DNA of 64,000 nucleotides from Mediterraneibacter massiliensis (GTDB taxonomy: Bacteria; Bacillota; Clostridia; Lachnospirales; Lachnospiraceae): the NCBI RefSeq assembly GCF_001487105.1, contig NZ_LN913001.1:955353-1019352 (forward strand), written 5' to 3'. The notes beneath the pieces were generated by a model, which had not been told where the DNA came from, searched no databases, and saw only the letters and a program-made list of their open reading frames with translations. The stretch's first letter is position 1. Each line of letters opens with the position of its first letter. A program made the translations under genes and the position numbers. Shown here piece after piece: positions 54,238 through 63,317 of the stretch.

Positions 54238-54555
54238 ATGGTTTTTAATACAGGAGCAGCACTGCTGGATGCAGTTGTATTGGCAGTCGTATCCCAGGAA
54301 GCACAGGGAACATACGGATACAAGATCACACAGGATGTAAGAAAGGTGATAGATGTGTCGGAGTCCACGCTATATCCGGTTTTGAGACGCCTTTTAAAAG
54401 ACGGCTGCCTGATCAGTGATGACAGGCAGTTTGATGGGAGAAACAGAAGGTATTACAGTATAACAGACCATGGAAAAGAGAAACTTCAGATGTACAAAGA
54501 AGAGTGGAAGATATATTCTGATAAGGTGAACGCTATATTTTTAGGAGGGATTTGA
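54238..54555 (+). CDS. PadR-family transcriptional regulator
   Basis: A 105-residue PadR winged-helix protein: GTYGYKITQDVRKVIDVSES, TLYPVLRRLLKDG with the recognition helix, and the wing at FDGRNRRYYSITDHGKEKL. Start ATG 54238 is preceded by AAGGAGG; the in-frame extension to 54181 has no site. It is adjacent to a PspC-domain gene, a frequent PadR partner in Firmicutes, and probably controls it. Confidence 0.9.
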   Translation: MVFNTGAALLDAVVLAVVSQEAQGTYGYKITQDVRKVIDVSESTLYPVLRRLLKDGCLISDDRQFDGRNRRYYSITDHGKEKLQMYKEEWKIYSDKVNAIFLGGI

Positions 54556-54556
54556 T

Positions 54557-54742
54557 ATGGAAATAAAAAAACTGTACCGCTCCGGAACAAATAAAATGCT
54601 CTGCGGTGTATGTGGTGGAATCGGCGAATATTTTAATATAGACGCTACGCTGGTCAGACTCTTGTTCGTGATCTTTGGCTGTACCGGCTCAGGCGTGCTG
54701 GCGTATATCGTCGCCGCCATTATTATTCCACAAGAACCTTAA
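54557..54742 (+). CDS. PspC-domain membrane protein
   Basis: A 61-residue PspC domain: KKLYRSGTNKMLCGVCGGIG, then EYFNIDATLVRLLFVIFG and a hydrophobic helix ending IIIPQEP. It starts one base after the padR stop. Likely role is membrane or envelope stress, inferred from the family. Confidence 0.9.
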   Translation: MEIKKLYRSGTNKMLCGVCGGIGEYFNIDATLVRLLFVIFGCTGSGVLAYIVAAIIIPQEP

Positions 54743-54749
54743 GCTGCGA

Positions 54750-54795
54750 AAAGCTCCATGCAAAATGTGCTGTTTTGAATGGAGCTTTCTTTTTC
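54750..54795 (+). terminator. Terminator after PspC
   Basis: A 10-bp stem AAAGCTCCAT / ATGGAGCTTT followed by CTTTTTC. Confidence 0.87.
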
Positions 54796-54833
54796 AGGCA
54801 ATACTTTAGCAAAAAGAAGAAGGAAGGATTGTC

Positions 54834-55025
54834 ATGACAAAGAAAAAAGAAAAACCGATCGATCTAAAAAATTTAGAACCAGAAGAAAAGATCAAATATG
54901 AAATCGCAGAGGAACTAGGATTATTAGATAAAGTGCTGGCAAATGGATGGAAATCTCTGACGTCAAAAGAAACAGGAAGGATAGGAGGTCTTGTGACGAA
55001 GAAAAAAAGAGAGGTAAAATCCTGA
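54834..55025 (+). CDS. Alpha/beta-type small acid-soluble spore protein
   Basis: A 63-residue protein with the SASP pattern: EKIKYEIAEELGLLDKV, then GWKSLTSKETGRIGGLVTKK. These proteins coat DNA in the forespore and are broken down at germination. The EELG region and the GxIGG motif are present. GAAGGAAGG precedes the ATG. Expression in the forespore (SigG) is expected from the family; no matching promoter was confirmed. It marks the host as a spore former. Confidence 0.88.
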   Translation: MTKKKEKPIDLKNLEPEEKIKYEIAEELGLLDKVLANGWKSLTSKETGRIGGLVTKKKREVKS

Positions 55026-55041
55026 TTTGCACCGAATGGAT

Positions 55042-55094
55042 GAAAAGAGAGAATGGAGCAGTTTTGAAAGATTGTTTGACATTCTCTCTTTTCC
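55042..55094. terminator. Terminator between SASP and GntP genes
   Basis: AAAAGAGAGAATG pairs with CATTCTCTCTTTT, a 13-bp perfect stem with A- and T-tracts, so it can act both ways. Confidence 0.9.
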
Positions 55095-55111
55095 TTGTTT
55101 AAATAACAATA

Positions 55112-56503
55112 TTAATGAAGAAAAAGTGAAAGAATAAAAATCTCAAGTATACCGGACAGACCAAGCAGCAAGGTCGCGATCGTCTGTGTCCGATAGCCTT
55201 TATCTGGCGTCATTTCGCCAAAATTTGTGACAACCCAGAAGTAAGAATCGTTTGCATGCGAAACAGTCATAGCTCCGGCTCCGATGGCCATGACTGCAAG
55301 GGCTGTCCGAACTGGACTGTCAAGTCCAAGAGCAGGAAGGATTGGAACTACGATTCCGGCGGTAGTCGTAAGGGCGACGGTAGAAGACCCTTGTGCTGTC
55401 TTTAAAACAGCTGCAAGAATAAAAGGAAAGAAAATGCCGATCGTTTTAAGTGAAGGTGCATTCTGTGTAATATAATGAATCATATTTGTAGAGGAAATGA
55501 CCTTCCCAAGGACACCCCCGGCGGCAGTAATAAATAGGATGGGACCTACAGTTTTCAACGTTTCATTTGTGAGCTCATAGAATGTATCAAGTTTATTTGT
55601 AAGAGAAAGCTGGATAATGCCCAATATGGTACCTACAGAAAGCGCAATGATCGGTGTTCCTAGGAAACGCAGTAAAATACTGATAAAACTAGTCCATCCA
55701 GCCATGGAAGAGACGGAACTTAGCGCCATGAGTATAATAGGAACAAGAATAGGAGCAAGCGCATTAAAACCGTTAGGGAGTTTCCCGTATTCAGCCACGA
55801 GTTGTTCGTAACTTTTTTTGTGTTCATTGCTAGCAGTTTCATCATTGGCAGTTATCTTTTTGCCTATATAGGATGCGTAAATGCCGCCTGTGATCAGTGG
55901 GAACACAGAGCAGAGTACGCCAAGACCCATTACAAGGAGAAGGTTTTCTCCAATCCCCAGAGTGGAGGCGGCGGCGATCGGTCCAGGCGTCGGCGGGATG
56001 AAGACATGTGCAATATAGAGTCCGGCTGACAGTGAGACAGTCATTGCTACGGAAGAGGCGCCTGTACGGTTTACAAGAGCCTTCCTGATCGGGTTAAGAA
56101 TAACAAAGCCAGAATCGCAGAAGACGGGAATAGATACGACCCAGCCCATTAGTTCCATGGCAATGGCAGGATGTTTTTTGCCGACAAGGTGTATGACCAT
56201 ATCTGCAAGTTTTAGCGCTGCACCGGTTTTTTCAAGGATATTTCCGATAAGCGCGCCGAAAATGATAACGATACCGATGCTAGTAAATGTACCAGAAAAA
56301 CCTGTGCCTATGACAGTGGCAAGCCCGGATGTCACGGTTCCGTCTTCTGCTGTCTGGTCCAACAGTGGGATACCTGCTATCATCCCAAGGAGCAGAGAGA
56401 TCCCCATGATTACAAGGAAGGGATGAATCTTGAATTTTGAAATTGCTGTGATCATAACTACGATTGAAAGAATGAAGGCAATAATAAGTAGATAACCAGT
56501 CAT
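55112..56503 (-). CDS. GntP-family gluconate/organic acid:H+ symporter
   Basis: A 463-residue protein with about 12-13 membrane segments. GntP-family regions include FVILNPIRKALVNRTGASSVAM, IPPTPGPIAAASTLGIGENL and TVALTTTAGIVVPIL near the C-terminus. It imports gluconate or related sugar acids. AAAGGAGGAG precedes the ATG. No metabolic gene is adjacent, so the substrate is open; it is 17 kb from the dehydratase/racemase locus. Confidence 0.9.
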   Translation of the reverse strand: MTGYLLIIAFILSIVVMITAISKFKIHPFLVIMGISLLLGMIAGIPLLDQTAEDGTVTSGLATVIGTGFSGTFTSIGIVIIFGALIGNILEKTGAALKLADMVIHLVGKKHPAIAMELMGWVVSIPVFCDSGFVILNPIRKALVNRTGASSVAMTVSLSAGLYIAHVFIPPTPGPIAAASTLGIGENLLLVMGLGVLCSVFPLITGGIYASYIGKKITANDETASNEHKKSYEQLVAEYGKLPNGFNALAPILVPIILMALSSVSSMAGWTSFISILLRFLGTPIIALSVGTILGIIQLSLTNKLDTFYELTNETLKTVGPILFITAAGGVLGKVISSTNMIHYITQNAPSLKTIGIFFPFILAAVLKTAQGSSTVALTTTAGIVVPILPALGLDSPVRTALAVMAIGAGAMTVSHANDSYFWVVTNFGEMTPDKGYRTQTIATLLLGLSGILEIFILSLFLH

Positions 56504-56653
56504 AAAAGACTCCTCCTTTGTAGAAAAAATATTTTAGCAGATAAAATCCACTTAAGAATAATTCTATTTTAGCAGGAAGCATTACGGAAAGTTTAATATA
56601 AAATAAAACATATGTTCTCAAGCGGAACACCTTTGAACCTTCTGAAAGAAATC

Positions 56654-56682
56654 TTTACAAAAGAATACATATCTGCTAAAAT
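56654..56682 (+). promoter_or_regulatory. Promoter of the WecG/TagA-like gene
   Basis: TTTACA, 17-base spacer, TAAAAT, ending about 35 bases before the start codon. Confidence 0.68.
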
Positions 56683-56717
56683 ATTACGACTGGGGAGAAA
56701 GTTCATAGGTGATAAGA

Positions 56718-57401
56718 ATGAAAGAGACAATCAATATATTTGATGTGTATATGCAAAATTTTACTGCGAAAGAAGCGATGAAGCAGGTTATTGCGTATCT
56801 GGAGACGGAATCCCTTCATACGATTGAGATCGTGACAATGGATATGCTGCTGAAGGAGCAGGAAAATGTACAGTGGAAAGACATGGTCAAAAAGCTGGAT
56901 ATGGTACTCCCCGGAGAACGGGAGATCCTTGAGGCGGCAGGTGTGCAGGATAAGAACAGCATACGGGATGCAGAGGAGCATATATTTTTGAAACTGTTTC
57001 TGAAATATTTGCAGAAGAACAGGAAGAAAATTTTTCTGCTGGCAGACAAAGAAGAACAGATACAGTCTCTGTCCGAGGAGATACGGCATTATCACAGAGG
57101 GATCGTGATCACAGGAGGCGCTGCGCTCGTACCGGATGAAGGACAGGAAGAAAAGGTGATCAATGAGATCAACGGAACAGAAACAGACTGCCTTGTTTCC
57201 ATGTTTTCTTCTCCGTGGCAGGAGCAGTTCATCGCAGAAAAGAAAGCGCTTCTAAACGTAAGGTTATGGATAGGCTGCGGTCCGCTTCTTATGCAGAATT
57301 ATACAGAAAAGAAGATAGGCAGAAAAGTGAAGACATTCTTTTTGAAAAAGTTGTTTCGCTATAGAGTAGAAAAACAAAAGAAGGAAAAGAGACTTCTTTG
57401 A
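56718..57401 (+). CDS. WecG/TagA/CpsF-family glycosyltransferase-like protein
   Basis: A 227-residue protein of the GT26 family pattern: a start region with FTAKEAMKQVIAYLE, then VTMDMLLKEQ, RKKIFLLADKEEQIQS and a C-terminal GCGPLLMQNYTEKKIGRK with basic tail. GT26 enzymes add ManNAc or glucuronate-type sugars to lipid-linked intermediates. Several usual acidic motifs are weak (LPGEREILEAAG in place of PDGxGV), so activity is uncertain. ATG 56718 is chosen, with AGGTG upstream; GTG 56709 is possible. Confidence 0.7.
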   Translation: MKETINIFDVYMQNFTAKEAMKQVIAYLETESLHTIEIVTMDMLLKEQENVQWKDMVKKLDMVLPGEREILEAAGVQDKNSIRDAEEHIFLKLFLKYLQKNRKKIFLLADKEEQIQSLSEEIRHYHRGIVITGGAALVPDEGQEEKVINEINGTETDCLVSMFSSPWQEQFIAEKKALLNVRLWIGCGPLLMQNYTEKKIGRKVKTFFLKKLFRYRVEKQKKEKRLL

Positions 57402-57610
57402 GCAGCCTTTTGTTGAACTTGTATATGCATAGAAATATGAATTTTTTGTAAAAATTATAATGAAATGCATAAAAATAATAGATTTACTCTTTCTTTTTTT
57501 GGTGTTTTGCCTTAATATAATATTTGTATATGTGCGCATATATTTTTTAGGGGAAAACAATTTTGTGAAAAATGCACATGGAATTAGGTGGACGAGTGGA
57601 GGAAAAAAGT

Positions 57611-58702
57611 ATGATTTCGAATCAGATACTTCAAAACACAATTGAGGGATTAAAAGGTATTTCCAGAATTGATTTCTGCGTGTTGGACACAGAAGGGAAA
57701 ATACTCGCCGCTACATTTGAGGAAGGTCAGAGATTTGAGGATGCGGTGCTGTCATTTGTGGAATCTCCAGCAGATAGCCAGGTTATCCAGGGCTGCCAGT
57801 TTTTTAAGATTTTTGATGAACAGCAGTTGGAATACGTACTTCTGGCAGACGGTGAGAGCGAAGATGTCTACATGTTAGGAAAGATTGCGGCATTTCAGAT
57901 ACAAAGCCTTTTGGTGGCGTATAAAGAAAGATTTGACAAAGATAATTTTATCAAGAATCTTTTGTTGGATAATCTTCTTCTGGTCGATATTTACAACAGG
58001 GCAAAAAAATTACATATTGACACAGAAGTAAAACGTGTTATCTTTATTATTGAGACATCGCACGAAAAGGACAGTGCGGCACTGGACAATGTCAGAAATC
58101 TTTTGGGCGGAAAGTCAAAAGATTTTATTACGGCAGTGGATGAGAAAAATATCATTGTTGTAAAAGAACTTTCTGAGAAAGACGGAAGCAGAGAACTGGA
58201 TAAGATGGCGCGGGATATGCTGGAGACGCTTAAGACAGAGGGAGGCGATGAGCGGATACACATTGCATACGGAACCGTGGTAAATGATATCAAGGAAGTT
58301 TCCAAGTCTTATAAAGAGGCAAAACTGGCGTTGGATGTAGGGAAGATATTCTTTGATGAAAAAGATATTGTCGCATATAGTACGCTTGGAATCGGACGTT
58401 TGATATATCAGCTTCCGATCCCGTTGTGCAAGATGTTCATAAAAGAGATTTTCGAGGGGAAATCTCCGGACGATTTTGATGAGGAGACATTGACGACTAT
58501 CAACAAGTTTTTTGAGAATAGCCTAAATGTATCAGAAACGTCCAGACAGCTTTATATTCACAGAAATACTCTTGTATACCGCCTGGATAAGCTACAGAAG
58601 AGTACAGGGCTTGATCTGCGCATATTTGAGGATGCGATCACTTTTAAGATAGCTCTTATGGTAGTGAAATATATGAAGTACATGGAGTCACTGGAGTACT
58701 AA
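57611..58702 (+). CDS. CdaR/PucR-type transcriptional regulator
   Basis: A 363-residue regulator: an N-terminal sensor-like region (about 1-130), a GGDEF-related middle (about 130-290) and a C-terminal PucR HTH with SLNVSETSRQLYIHRNTLVYRLDKLQ (about 310-336). GGAGG precedes ATG 57611; the frame opens earlier without a good site. It is just upstream of ftsE, an unusual setting for a family that mostly controls sugar diacid or purine use, so it may regulate the cell-division operon or only be adjacent. Confidence 0.85.
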   Translation: MISNQILQNTIEGLKGISRIDFCVLDTEGKILAATFEEGQRFEDAVLSFVESPADSQVIQGCQFFKIFDEQQLEYVLLADGESEDVYMLGKIAAFQIQSLLVAYKERFDKDNFIKNLLLDNLLLVDIYNRAKKLHIDTEVKRVIFIIETSHEKDSAALDNVRNLLGGKSKDFITAVDEKNIIVVKELSEKDGSRELDKMARDMLETLKTEGGDERIHIAYGTVVNDIKEVSKSYKEAKLALDVGKIFFDEKDIVAYSTLGIGRLIYQLPIPLCKMFIKEIFEGKSPDDFDEETLTTINKFFENSLNVSETSRQLYIHRNTLVYRLDKLQKSTGLDLRIFEDAITFKIALMVVKYMKYMESLEY

Positions 58703-58728
58703 GGAGTATGGATAATTAGGAGGAGCAT

Positions 58729-59415
58729 ATGATTGAATTAAGAAATGTAACGAAGGAATACTCTAAGGGAAATGCCGCCTTAAATGGAGTATCCGTCAAG
58801 ATCGAACAGGGAGAGTTCGTATTCATTGTGGGAGACAGCGGTTCCGGAAAATCTACCTTGATCCGTTTGATCATGAAGGAACTGGATCCTACAGAAGGCA
58901 CTATTATCGTGAACGGACAAAACCTGAATCGTATGAAACATCGTCACATTGCTAAATACAGAAGAGGCTTAGGGGTTGTCTTTCAAGACTTTCGTCTTTT
59001 GAAAGACAGAAATATCTATGAAAATATCGCTTTTGCACTGCGTGTTACGGAGACACCTACCAGGGTGATCAAGAGAAAGGTGCCGGCTGCGCTGTCGCTT
59101 GTGGGACTTGCGCAAAAGTATAAGTCCTTTCCGAAAGAGCTGTCAGGGGGAGAACAGCAGCGTGTTGCTATCGCAAGAGCGATCGTAAATGAACCTGCTA
59201 TTTTGTTGGCGGACGAGCCCACCGGAAACTTGGATCCGACGAACTCTTGGGAGATCATGAGTCTTTTGAAGGAAGCAAATGAACGTGGGACTACAGTTCT
59301 TGTTGTAACGCATAACCAGGAGATTGTAAATGAGATGAACGAACGGGTTATCACGATGAAACAGGGCGTGATCGTTAGTGATGAACAAAAAGGTGGGTAT
59401 ATAGATGAGGATTAG
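58729..59415 (+). CDS. ftsE: FtsE, ATPase of the FtsEX complex
   Basis: A 228-residue ABC ATPase: Walker A GDSGSGKSTLIRLI, Q-loop VVFQDFRLLKDRNIYENIAFAL (typical of FtsE), signature LSGGEQQRVAIARA, Walker B LLADEPTGNLDP. With FtsX it signals across the membrane to activate peptidoglycan hydrolases. TAGGAGGAG precedes the ATG. Overlaps ftsX by 11 bases. Confidence 0.96.
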   Translation: MIELRNVTKEYSKGNAALNGVSVKIEQGEFVFIVGDSGSGKSTLIRLIMKELDPTEGTIIVNGQNLNRMKHRHIAKYRRGLGVVFQDFRLLKDRNIYENIAFALRVTETPTRVIKRKVPAALSLVGLAQKYKSFPKELSGGEQQRVAIARAIVNEPAILLADEPTGNLDPTNSWEIMSLLKEANERGTTVLVVTHNQEIVNEMNERVITMKQGVIVSDEQKGGYIDED

Positions 59416-60355
59416 TACATTTGGATACGTAGGAAAACAAGGGGTTAAGAATATCTGGAGAAATAAGATGTTCTCGCTTGCGTCTGTTGCGACGATGTCG
59501 GCTTGTATTTTTTTGTTTGGATTGTTTTTTTCGATTATTTTGAATTTTCAGTATATCATAAAAATGGCGGAGGAAGGTGTCGCCATTACAGTCTTCTTTG
59601 AAGAAGATGCGACCCAGGCGCAGATCGACGATATAGGAGAAGCGCTGCGCGGCAGAGAGGATGTTTCGGAAGTAAAATATGTCTCAGCAGATGAAGCATG
59701 GGAAAATTACAAGAAAGAGTATTTTAAAGATAAACCAGAATTGGCAGAAGGATTTAAAGATGACAACCCGCTTGCGGATTCTGACAACTATGAAGTATAT
59801 ATGAAAACATCAGAGGATGCCAAAAATCTGACGGCGAGAAGTAAGTCTCTTGCTTCTACACAGCAGGATCTTGTGAAGTTCGCAGAGAGTCTGGATGGTG
59901 TCAGGGATGTAAATAAATCGGATGTAGTGGCAAATACATTGACCAGTGTAAACAAGTTGGTAGGATATGTATCTATAGCGATCATCGCAATCTTATTCGG
60001 CGTTTCTATCTTCCTGATCAGCAATACAGTCACAATGGGTATTACGGTCAGAAAAGAAGAAATCGCGATCATGAAATATATCGGGGCAAAAGATTTTGTT
60101 GTCCGGTCACCTTTTGTTATTGAAGGCTTGATCATGGGTCTCTTTGGTGCGGTCATTCCATTGCTGCTTTTGTATATGCTGTATGAGAAAGCAGTGCTGT
60201 ATATTATGGAGAAGTTTAGTATTCTACAGAATATCATTAATTTTCTTCCGGTGTCAGATGTATATAGATATCTGCTGCCGATCGGACTTGTCCTTGGTAT
60301 AGGTATTGGATTTATCGGAAGTTTCTTCACAGTGCGCAAGCATTTGAAAGTATAG
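59405..60355 (+). CDS. ftsX: FtsX, membrane subunit of FtsEX
   Basis: A 316-residue protein with four membrane segments: one at about 21-45, then an extracellular domain (about 50-180), then three C-terminal helices in the FtsX fold (ITVRKEEIAIMKYIGAKDFVVR). The extracellular part should bind the M23 hydrolase encoded next. AAAGGTGGG precedes ATG 59405, inside ftsE. Confidence 0.95.
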   Translation: MRISTFGYVGKQGVKNIWRNKMFSLASVATMSACIFLFGLFFSIILNFQYIIKMAEEGVAITVFFEEDATQAQIDDIGEALRGREDVSEVKYVSADEAWENYKKEYFKDKPELAEGFKDDNPLADSDNYEVYMKTSEDAKNLTARSKSLASTQQDLVKFAESLDGVRDVNKSDVVANTLTSVNKLVGYVSIAIIAILFGVSIFLISNTVTMGITVRKEEIAIMKYIGAKDFVVRSPFVIEGLIMGLFGAVIPLLLLYMLYEKAVLYIMEKFSILQNIINFLPVSDVYRYLLPIGLVLGIGIGFIGSFFTVRKHLKV

Positions 60356-60364
60356 GGGGCTTAT

Positions 60365-61492
60365 ATGGGACGAAAGAGGAGTATAATAAGCGGGGTACTT
60401 GTTTTGACAATGAGCATGACGATGGCGCTGCAGGTACATGCGACTACCATCGAGGATGCACAGAAAAAAGGGGAAGAATTAGAACAGCAAAAAAGCGCGG
60501 CGGAAGCAGAGAAAAATGCTCTTACGGCACAGCTCAATGAGATCATCACGGACATGAATGAGACACAGACAGAAATGACAAAGAAGGAAAGTGAGATCGA
60601 GAAGGCTGAAAATGATCTGATCGCGGCGAAAGTAGATGAGAATCAGCAGTATCAGAGCATGAAGAAACGGATTCAGTTCATGTATGAGAACGGAGATACG
60701 AAGATCCTGGAGGTCATGATGGAAAGCAAGACCTTAGGAGAATTCTTAAATAAAGCAGAGTATGCGTCAAAATTGTCTGACTACGACCGGGAAAAGCTGG
60801 AAGATTTCCAGGATGTAGTAGAAGAAGTAGAGAAGAAGGAACAGACGCTGCAGACAGAGTATGACGAATTGAGTAGCTTGCAGACAGATCTTATGACGAA
60901 GCAGACAGAGGTACAGACACTGTTGGACAGCAATAATCTTCTGCTGGCAGATTTGGAGACACAGATCGGTGATAATGCGGCGGATCTAGAGAAGCTGATC
61001 GCAGAAGCGGAGGAAGCAAAGAGGATTCAACAGGAGCAGGAGGCTGCCCAGCAGCAGGGCGGTGGAGGACCTTCCTATACGGAGCCGAGCGGTGGGAATG
61101 TGGTGAGCGGAAACGGCTATTTTACCCATCCTTGTCCGGGAATGTCTTATCAGTCCAGTTATTTTGGAGAGATCCGGGAATATGAAGTCGGCGGTCATAA
61201 AGGACATGATTATGCGGCAGCCGAGGGAACACCTACATATGCGGCGGCAGCAGGTACCGTTCTGATTGCAGAATTTAGTCTCAGTGCTGGAAACTGGGTC
61301 GTTATCGATCATGGGAATGGTCTGACTACTAAATATATGCACCACAGTGCGTTGTGTGTTACGGCAGGCCAGTATGTGGAAAAAGGACAGCAGATTGGTT
61401 TTGTCGGTTCTACAGGACAATCTACGGGACCACATCTTCATTTTCAAGTAGAAGAAAATGGAATCGCTGTCAATCCGGATAAATATTTGTAA
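60365..61492 (+). CDS. Secreted murein hydrolase (coiled coil plus M23 peptidase)
   Basis: A 375-residue exported protein: signal peptide (about 1-27, ending VHA), long coiled coil (about 30-225), Gly/Ser linker and a C-terminal M23 (LytM) domain. Its metal ligands are visible in GGHKGHDYAAAEGTPTYAAA (His, Asp) and STGPHLHFQVEENG (HxH). It resembles PcsB/CwlO/EnvC-type hydrolases driven by FtsEX, and follows ftsX by nine bases. Confidence 0.93.
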   Translation: MGRKRSIISGVLVLTMSMTMALQVHATTIEDAQKKGEELEQQKSAAEAEKNALTAQLNEIITDMNETQTEMTKKESEIEKAENDLIAAKVDENQQYQSMKKRIQFMYENGDTKILEVMMESKTLGEFLNKAEYASKLSDYDREKLEDFQDVVEEVEKKEQTLQTEYDELSSLQTDLMTKQTEVQTLLDSNNLLLADLETQIGDNAADLEKLIAEAEEAKRIQQEQEAAQQQGGGGPSYTEPSGGNVVSGNGYFTHPCPGMSYQSSYFGEIREYEVGGHKGHDYAAAEGTPTYAAAAGTVLIAEFSLSAGNWVVIDHGNGLTTKYMHHSALCVTAGQYVEKGQQIGFVGSTGQSTGPHLHFQVEENGIAVNPDKYL

Positions 61493-61519
61493 CTTACAAA
61501 GAGAAAGGGATTGGGGAAG

Positions 61520-61553
61520 GACAAAGCAGAGAGAGTACTCTGCTTTGTCTTTT
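61520..61553 (+). terminator. Terminator between the M23 hydrolase and ctpA
   Basis: A perfect 12-bp stem GACAAAGCAGAG / CTCTGCTTTGTC, six-base loop, followed by TTTTG. Confidence 0.88.
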
Positions 61554-61618
61554 GCTACTTAGAGACAGAAAGATAAAAGACGATATAAGTAAATTTTGCA
61601 AGAAGGCAGGATGAGAAA

Positions 61619-62827
61619 ATGAAAGAAAACAGAAAGTTTTTAAAAGGCATGCTTGCCGGCGCGGCGGCCATGCTGCTAGCGGTCGGCTGCATATGGGGCA
61701 TAGGCAGTATAATGCCGAAGGTGATAACGGGACAAGGAAAAGCCCAGACTTCTCTTTCAGATGATAAAAAGGAAGTCAGCCAGAAACTGGAAAAAATAGG
61801 AAAATGGATAGACGGGTATTATCTGTATGGTGATAAGATAGACGGCGATGCCCTGGTGGATGGTATTTACTCCGGGTATGCACAGGCTTTGGGAGATCCT
61901 TATACAGAATATTATAATGAGCAGGAGACAAAGGAACTTTTAGAAACGACTTCCGGCAAATTTTTCGGAGTAGGCGCTGCGCTTACGCAGAATCTGACTA
62001 CGGGGGAGGTCGTGATCGTGAGTGTTTATGCAGAGTCACCAGCTGCTGACGCTGGACTCAAGGAAGGGGATGTCCTGTACCGGGTAGATGAGCATACGAT
62101 AGTAGATGAGAGCCTGACCGAGATCGTATCCTGGATTAAAGGAAAACAAGGAACAGAAGTAGATCTGTATGTGCGAAGAGACGGTGAGGAACTGAAACTG
62201 ACTGCCGTGCGTGACGAGATCGAGGCGCAGACAGTGGAATACGAGATGAAAGATGGGCAGATCGGGTATATAGCGGTCAGCGAATTTGACGAGGTGACCT
62301 ATGAACAATTCAAGGGAGCGCTTCAAGATTTAGAAGAACAAGGTATGCAGGGGCTGGTGATAGATCTGCGCAGCAATCCCGGTGGAAATATGGACACAGT
62401 GACAGATATGCTTAAATTGATACTGCCGGAGGGGACGATTGTTTCCACAAAAGATAAATATGGGAATGAAGAAAAAATCACCTGTGACGGGGAACATAAA
62501 TTTACCAAGCCACTGGCCGTACTTGTGAATCAGTATAGCGCGAGCGCGTCCGAAATTTTCACGGGAGCCGTGCAGGATTATAAGATCGGGACGATTGTGG
62601 GGACGACGACCTATGGAAAAGGTGTCGTGCAGCAGCTGATCGATCTGGAAGACGGAACGTATTTAAAATTAACGATCGCAGAATACTATACACCAAGTGG
62701 AAGAAGTATCAACGGAACCGGGATCACACCGGATATAGAGGTGGAATATGAGGCGGACGCAGAGAATCCGGATGCAGATAACCAGTTGGAGAAAGCGCTG
62801 GAAACAGTGCGTTCGGAAATAGAATAG
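61619..62827 (+). CDS. ctpA: CtpA-type S41 carboxy-terminal processing protease
   Basis: A 402-residue protein: N-terminal membrane anchor (about 10-32), PDZ domain (about 120-200, FFGVGAALTQNLTTGE and GLKEGDVLYRVD) and S41 serine protease domain. The catalytic Ser is in NQYSASASEIFTGA (about residue 303) and the Lys in TTYGKGVVQQ. CtpA proteases cut exported proteins, often cell-wall hydrolases, fitting its position after the FtsEX-M23 genes. GGCAGG precedes the ATG. Confidence 0.94.
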   Translation: MKENRKFLKGMLAGAAAMLLAVGCIWGIGSIMPKVITGQGKAQTSLSDDKKEVSQKLEKIGKWIDGYYLYGDKIDGDALVDGIYSGYAQALGDPYTEYYNEQETKELLETTSGKFFGVGAALTQNLTTGEVVIVSVYAESPAADAGLKEGDVLYRVDEHTIVDESLTEIVSWIKGKQGTEVDLYVRRDGEELKLTAVRDEIEAQTVEYEMKDGQIGYIAVSEFDEVTYEQFKGALQDLEEQGMQGLVIDLRSNPGGNMDTVTDMLKLILPEGTIVSTKDKYGNEEKITCDGEHKFTKPLAVLVNQYSASASEIFTGAVQDYKIGTIVGTTTYGKGVVQQLIDLEDGTYLKLTIAEYYTPSGRSINGTGITPDIEVEYEADAENPDADNQLEKALETVRSEIE

Positions 62828-62866
62828 ACGCAGAATAAAAAGAAGACCGGAGAGAAAGAAGAATAT

Positions 62867-63298
62867 ATGATAAGAGAGTATAGGCAGAACGATACAGAAA
62901 GTATTATGCGAATATGGCTGGAAGGAAATAGGGAAGCCCATGCGTTTATACCTGCAGAATATTGGCATTCCCATTATGCGCAGACAAAAAAGGCTTTGCC
63001 CGAGGCAGATCTGTTTCTCTATGAAAAGGAGCAGCAGATCTGTGGATTTGCAGGAATGACAGGAGAATATCTTGCGGGAATATTTGTCAGGAAAGACTGC
63101 CGCTGTGCCGGTATTGGAAAAAAATTATTGGATAAGATAAAACAGAAATATCCTTCCGTGACTCTGCATGTGTACCAGAAGAACAGGCGTGCTCAAGAAT
63201 TCTATCTAAGAGAAGGGTTCCGGATCGTTTTGGAAGAAATAGATGAGGAGACAAAAGAAGCAGAATACAAGATGAATTGGAGGAAAAATAAGAGTTAA
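62867..63298 (+). CDS. GNAT-family N-acetyltransferase
   Basis: A 143-residue GNAT: MIREYRQNDTESIMRIWLEG at the start, the acetyl-CoA loop LAGIFVRKDCRCAGIGKKLLD (about 68-88), and LHVYQKNRRAQEFYLREGF near the end. The pattern is close to YjaB/YhhY-like acetyltransferases. The acceptor is unknown. It follows ctpA by 39 bases. Confidence 0.88.
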   Translation: MIREYRQNDTESIMRIWLEGNREAHAFIPAEYWHSHYAQTKKALPEADLFLYEKEQQICGFAGMTGEYLAGIFVRKDCRCAGIGKKLLDKIKQKYPSVTLHVYQKNRRAQEFYLREGFRIVLEEIDEETKEAEYKMNWRKNKS

Positions 63299-63317
63299 AG
63301 GAGAGTATACAGATGGG

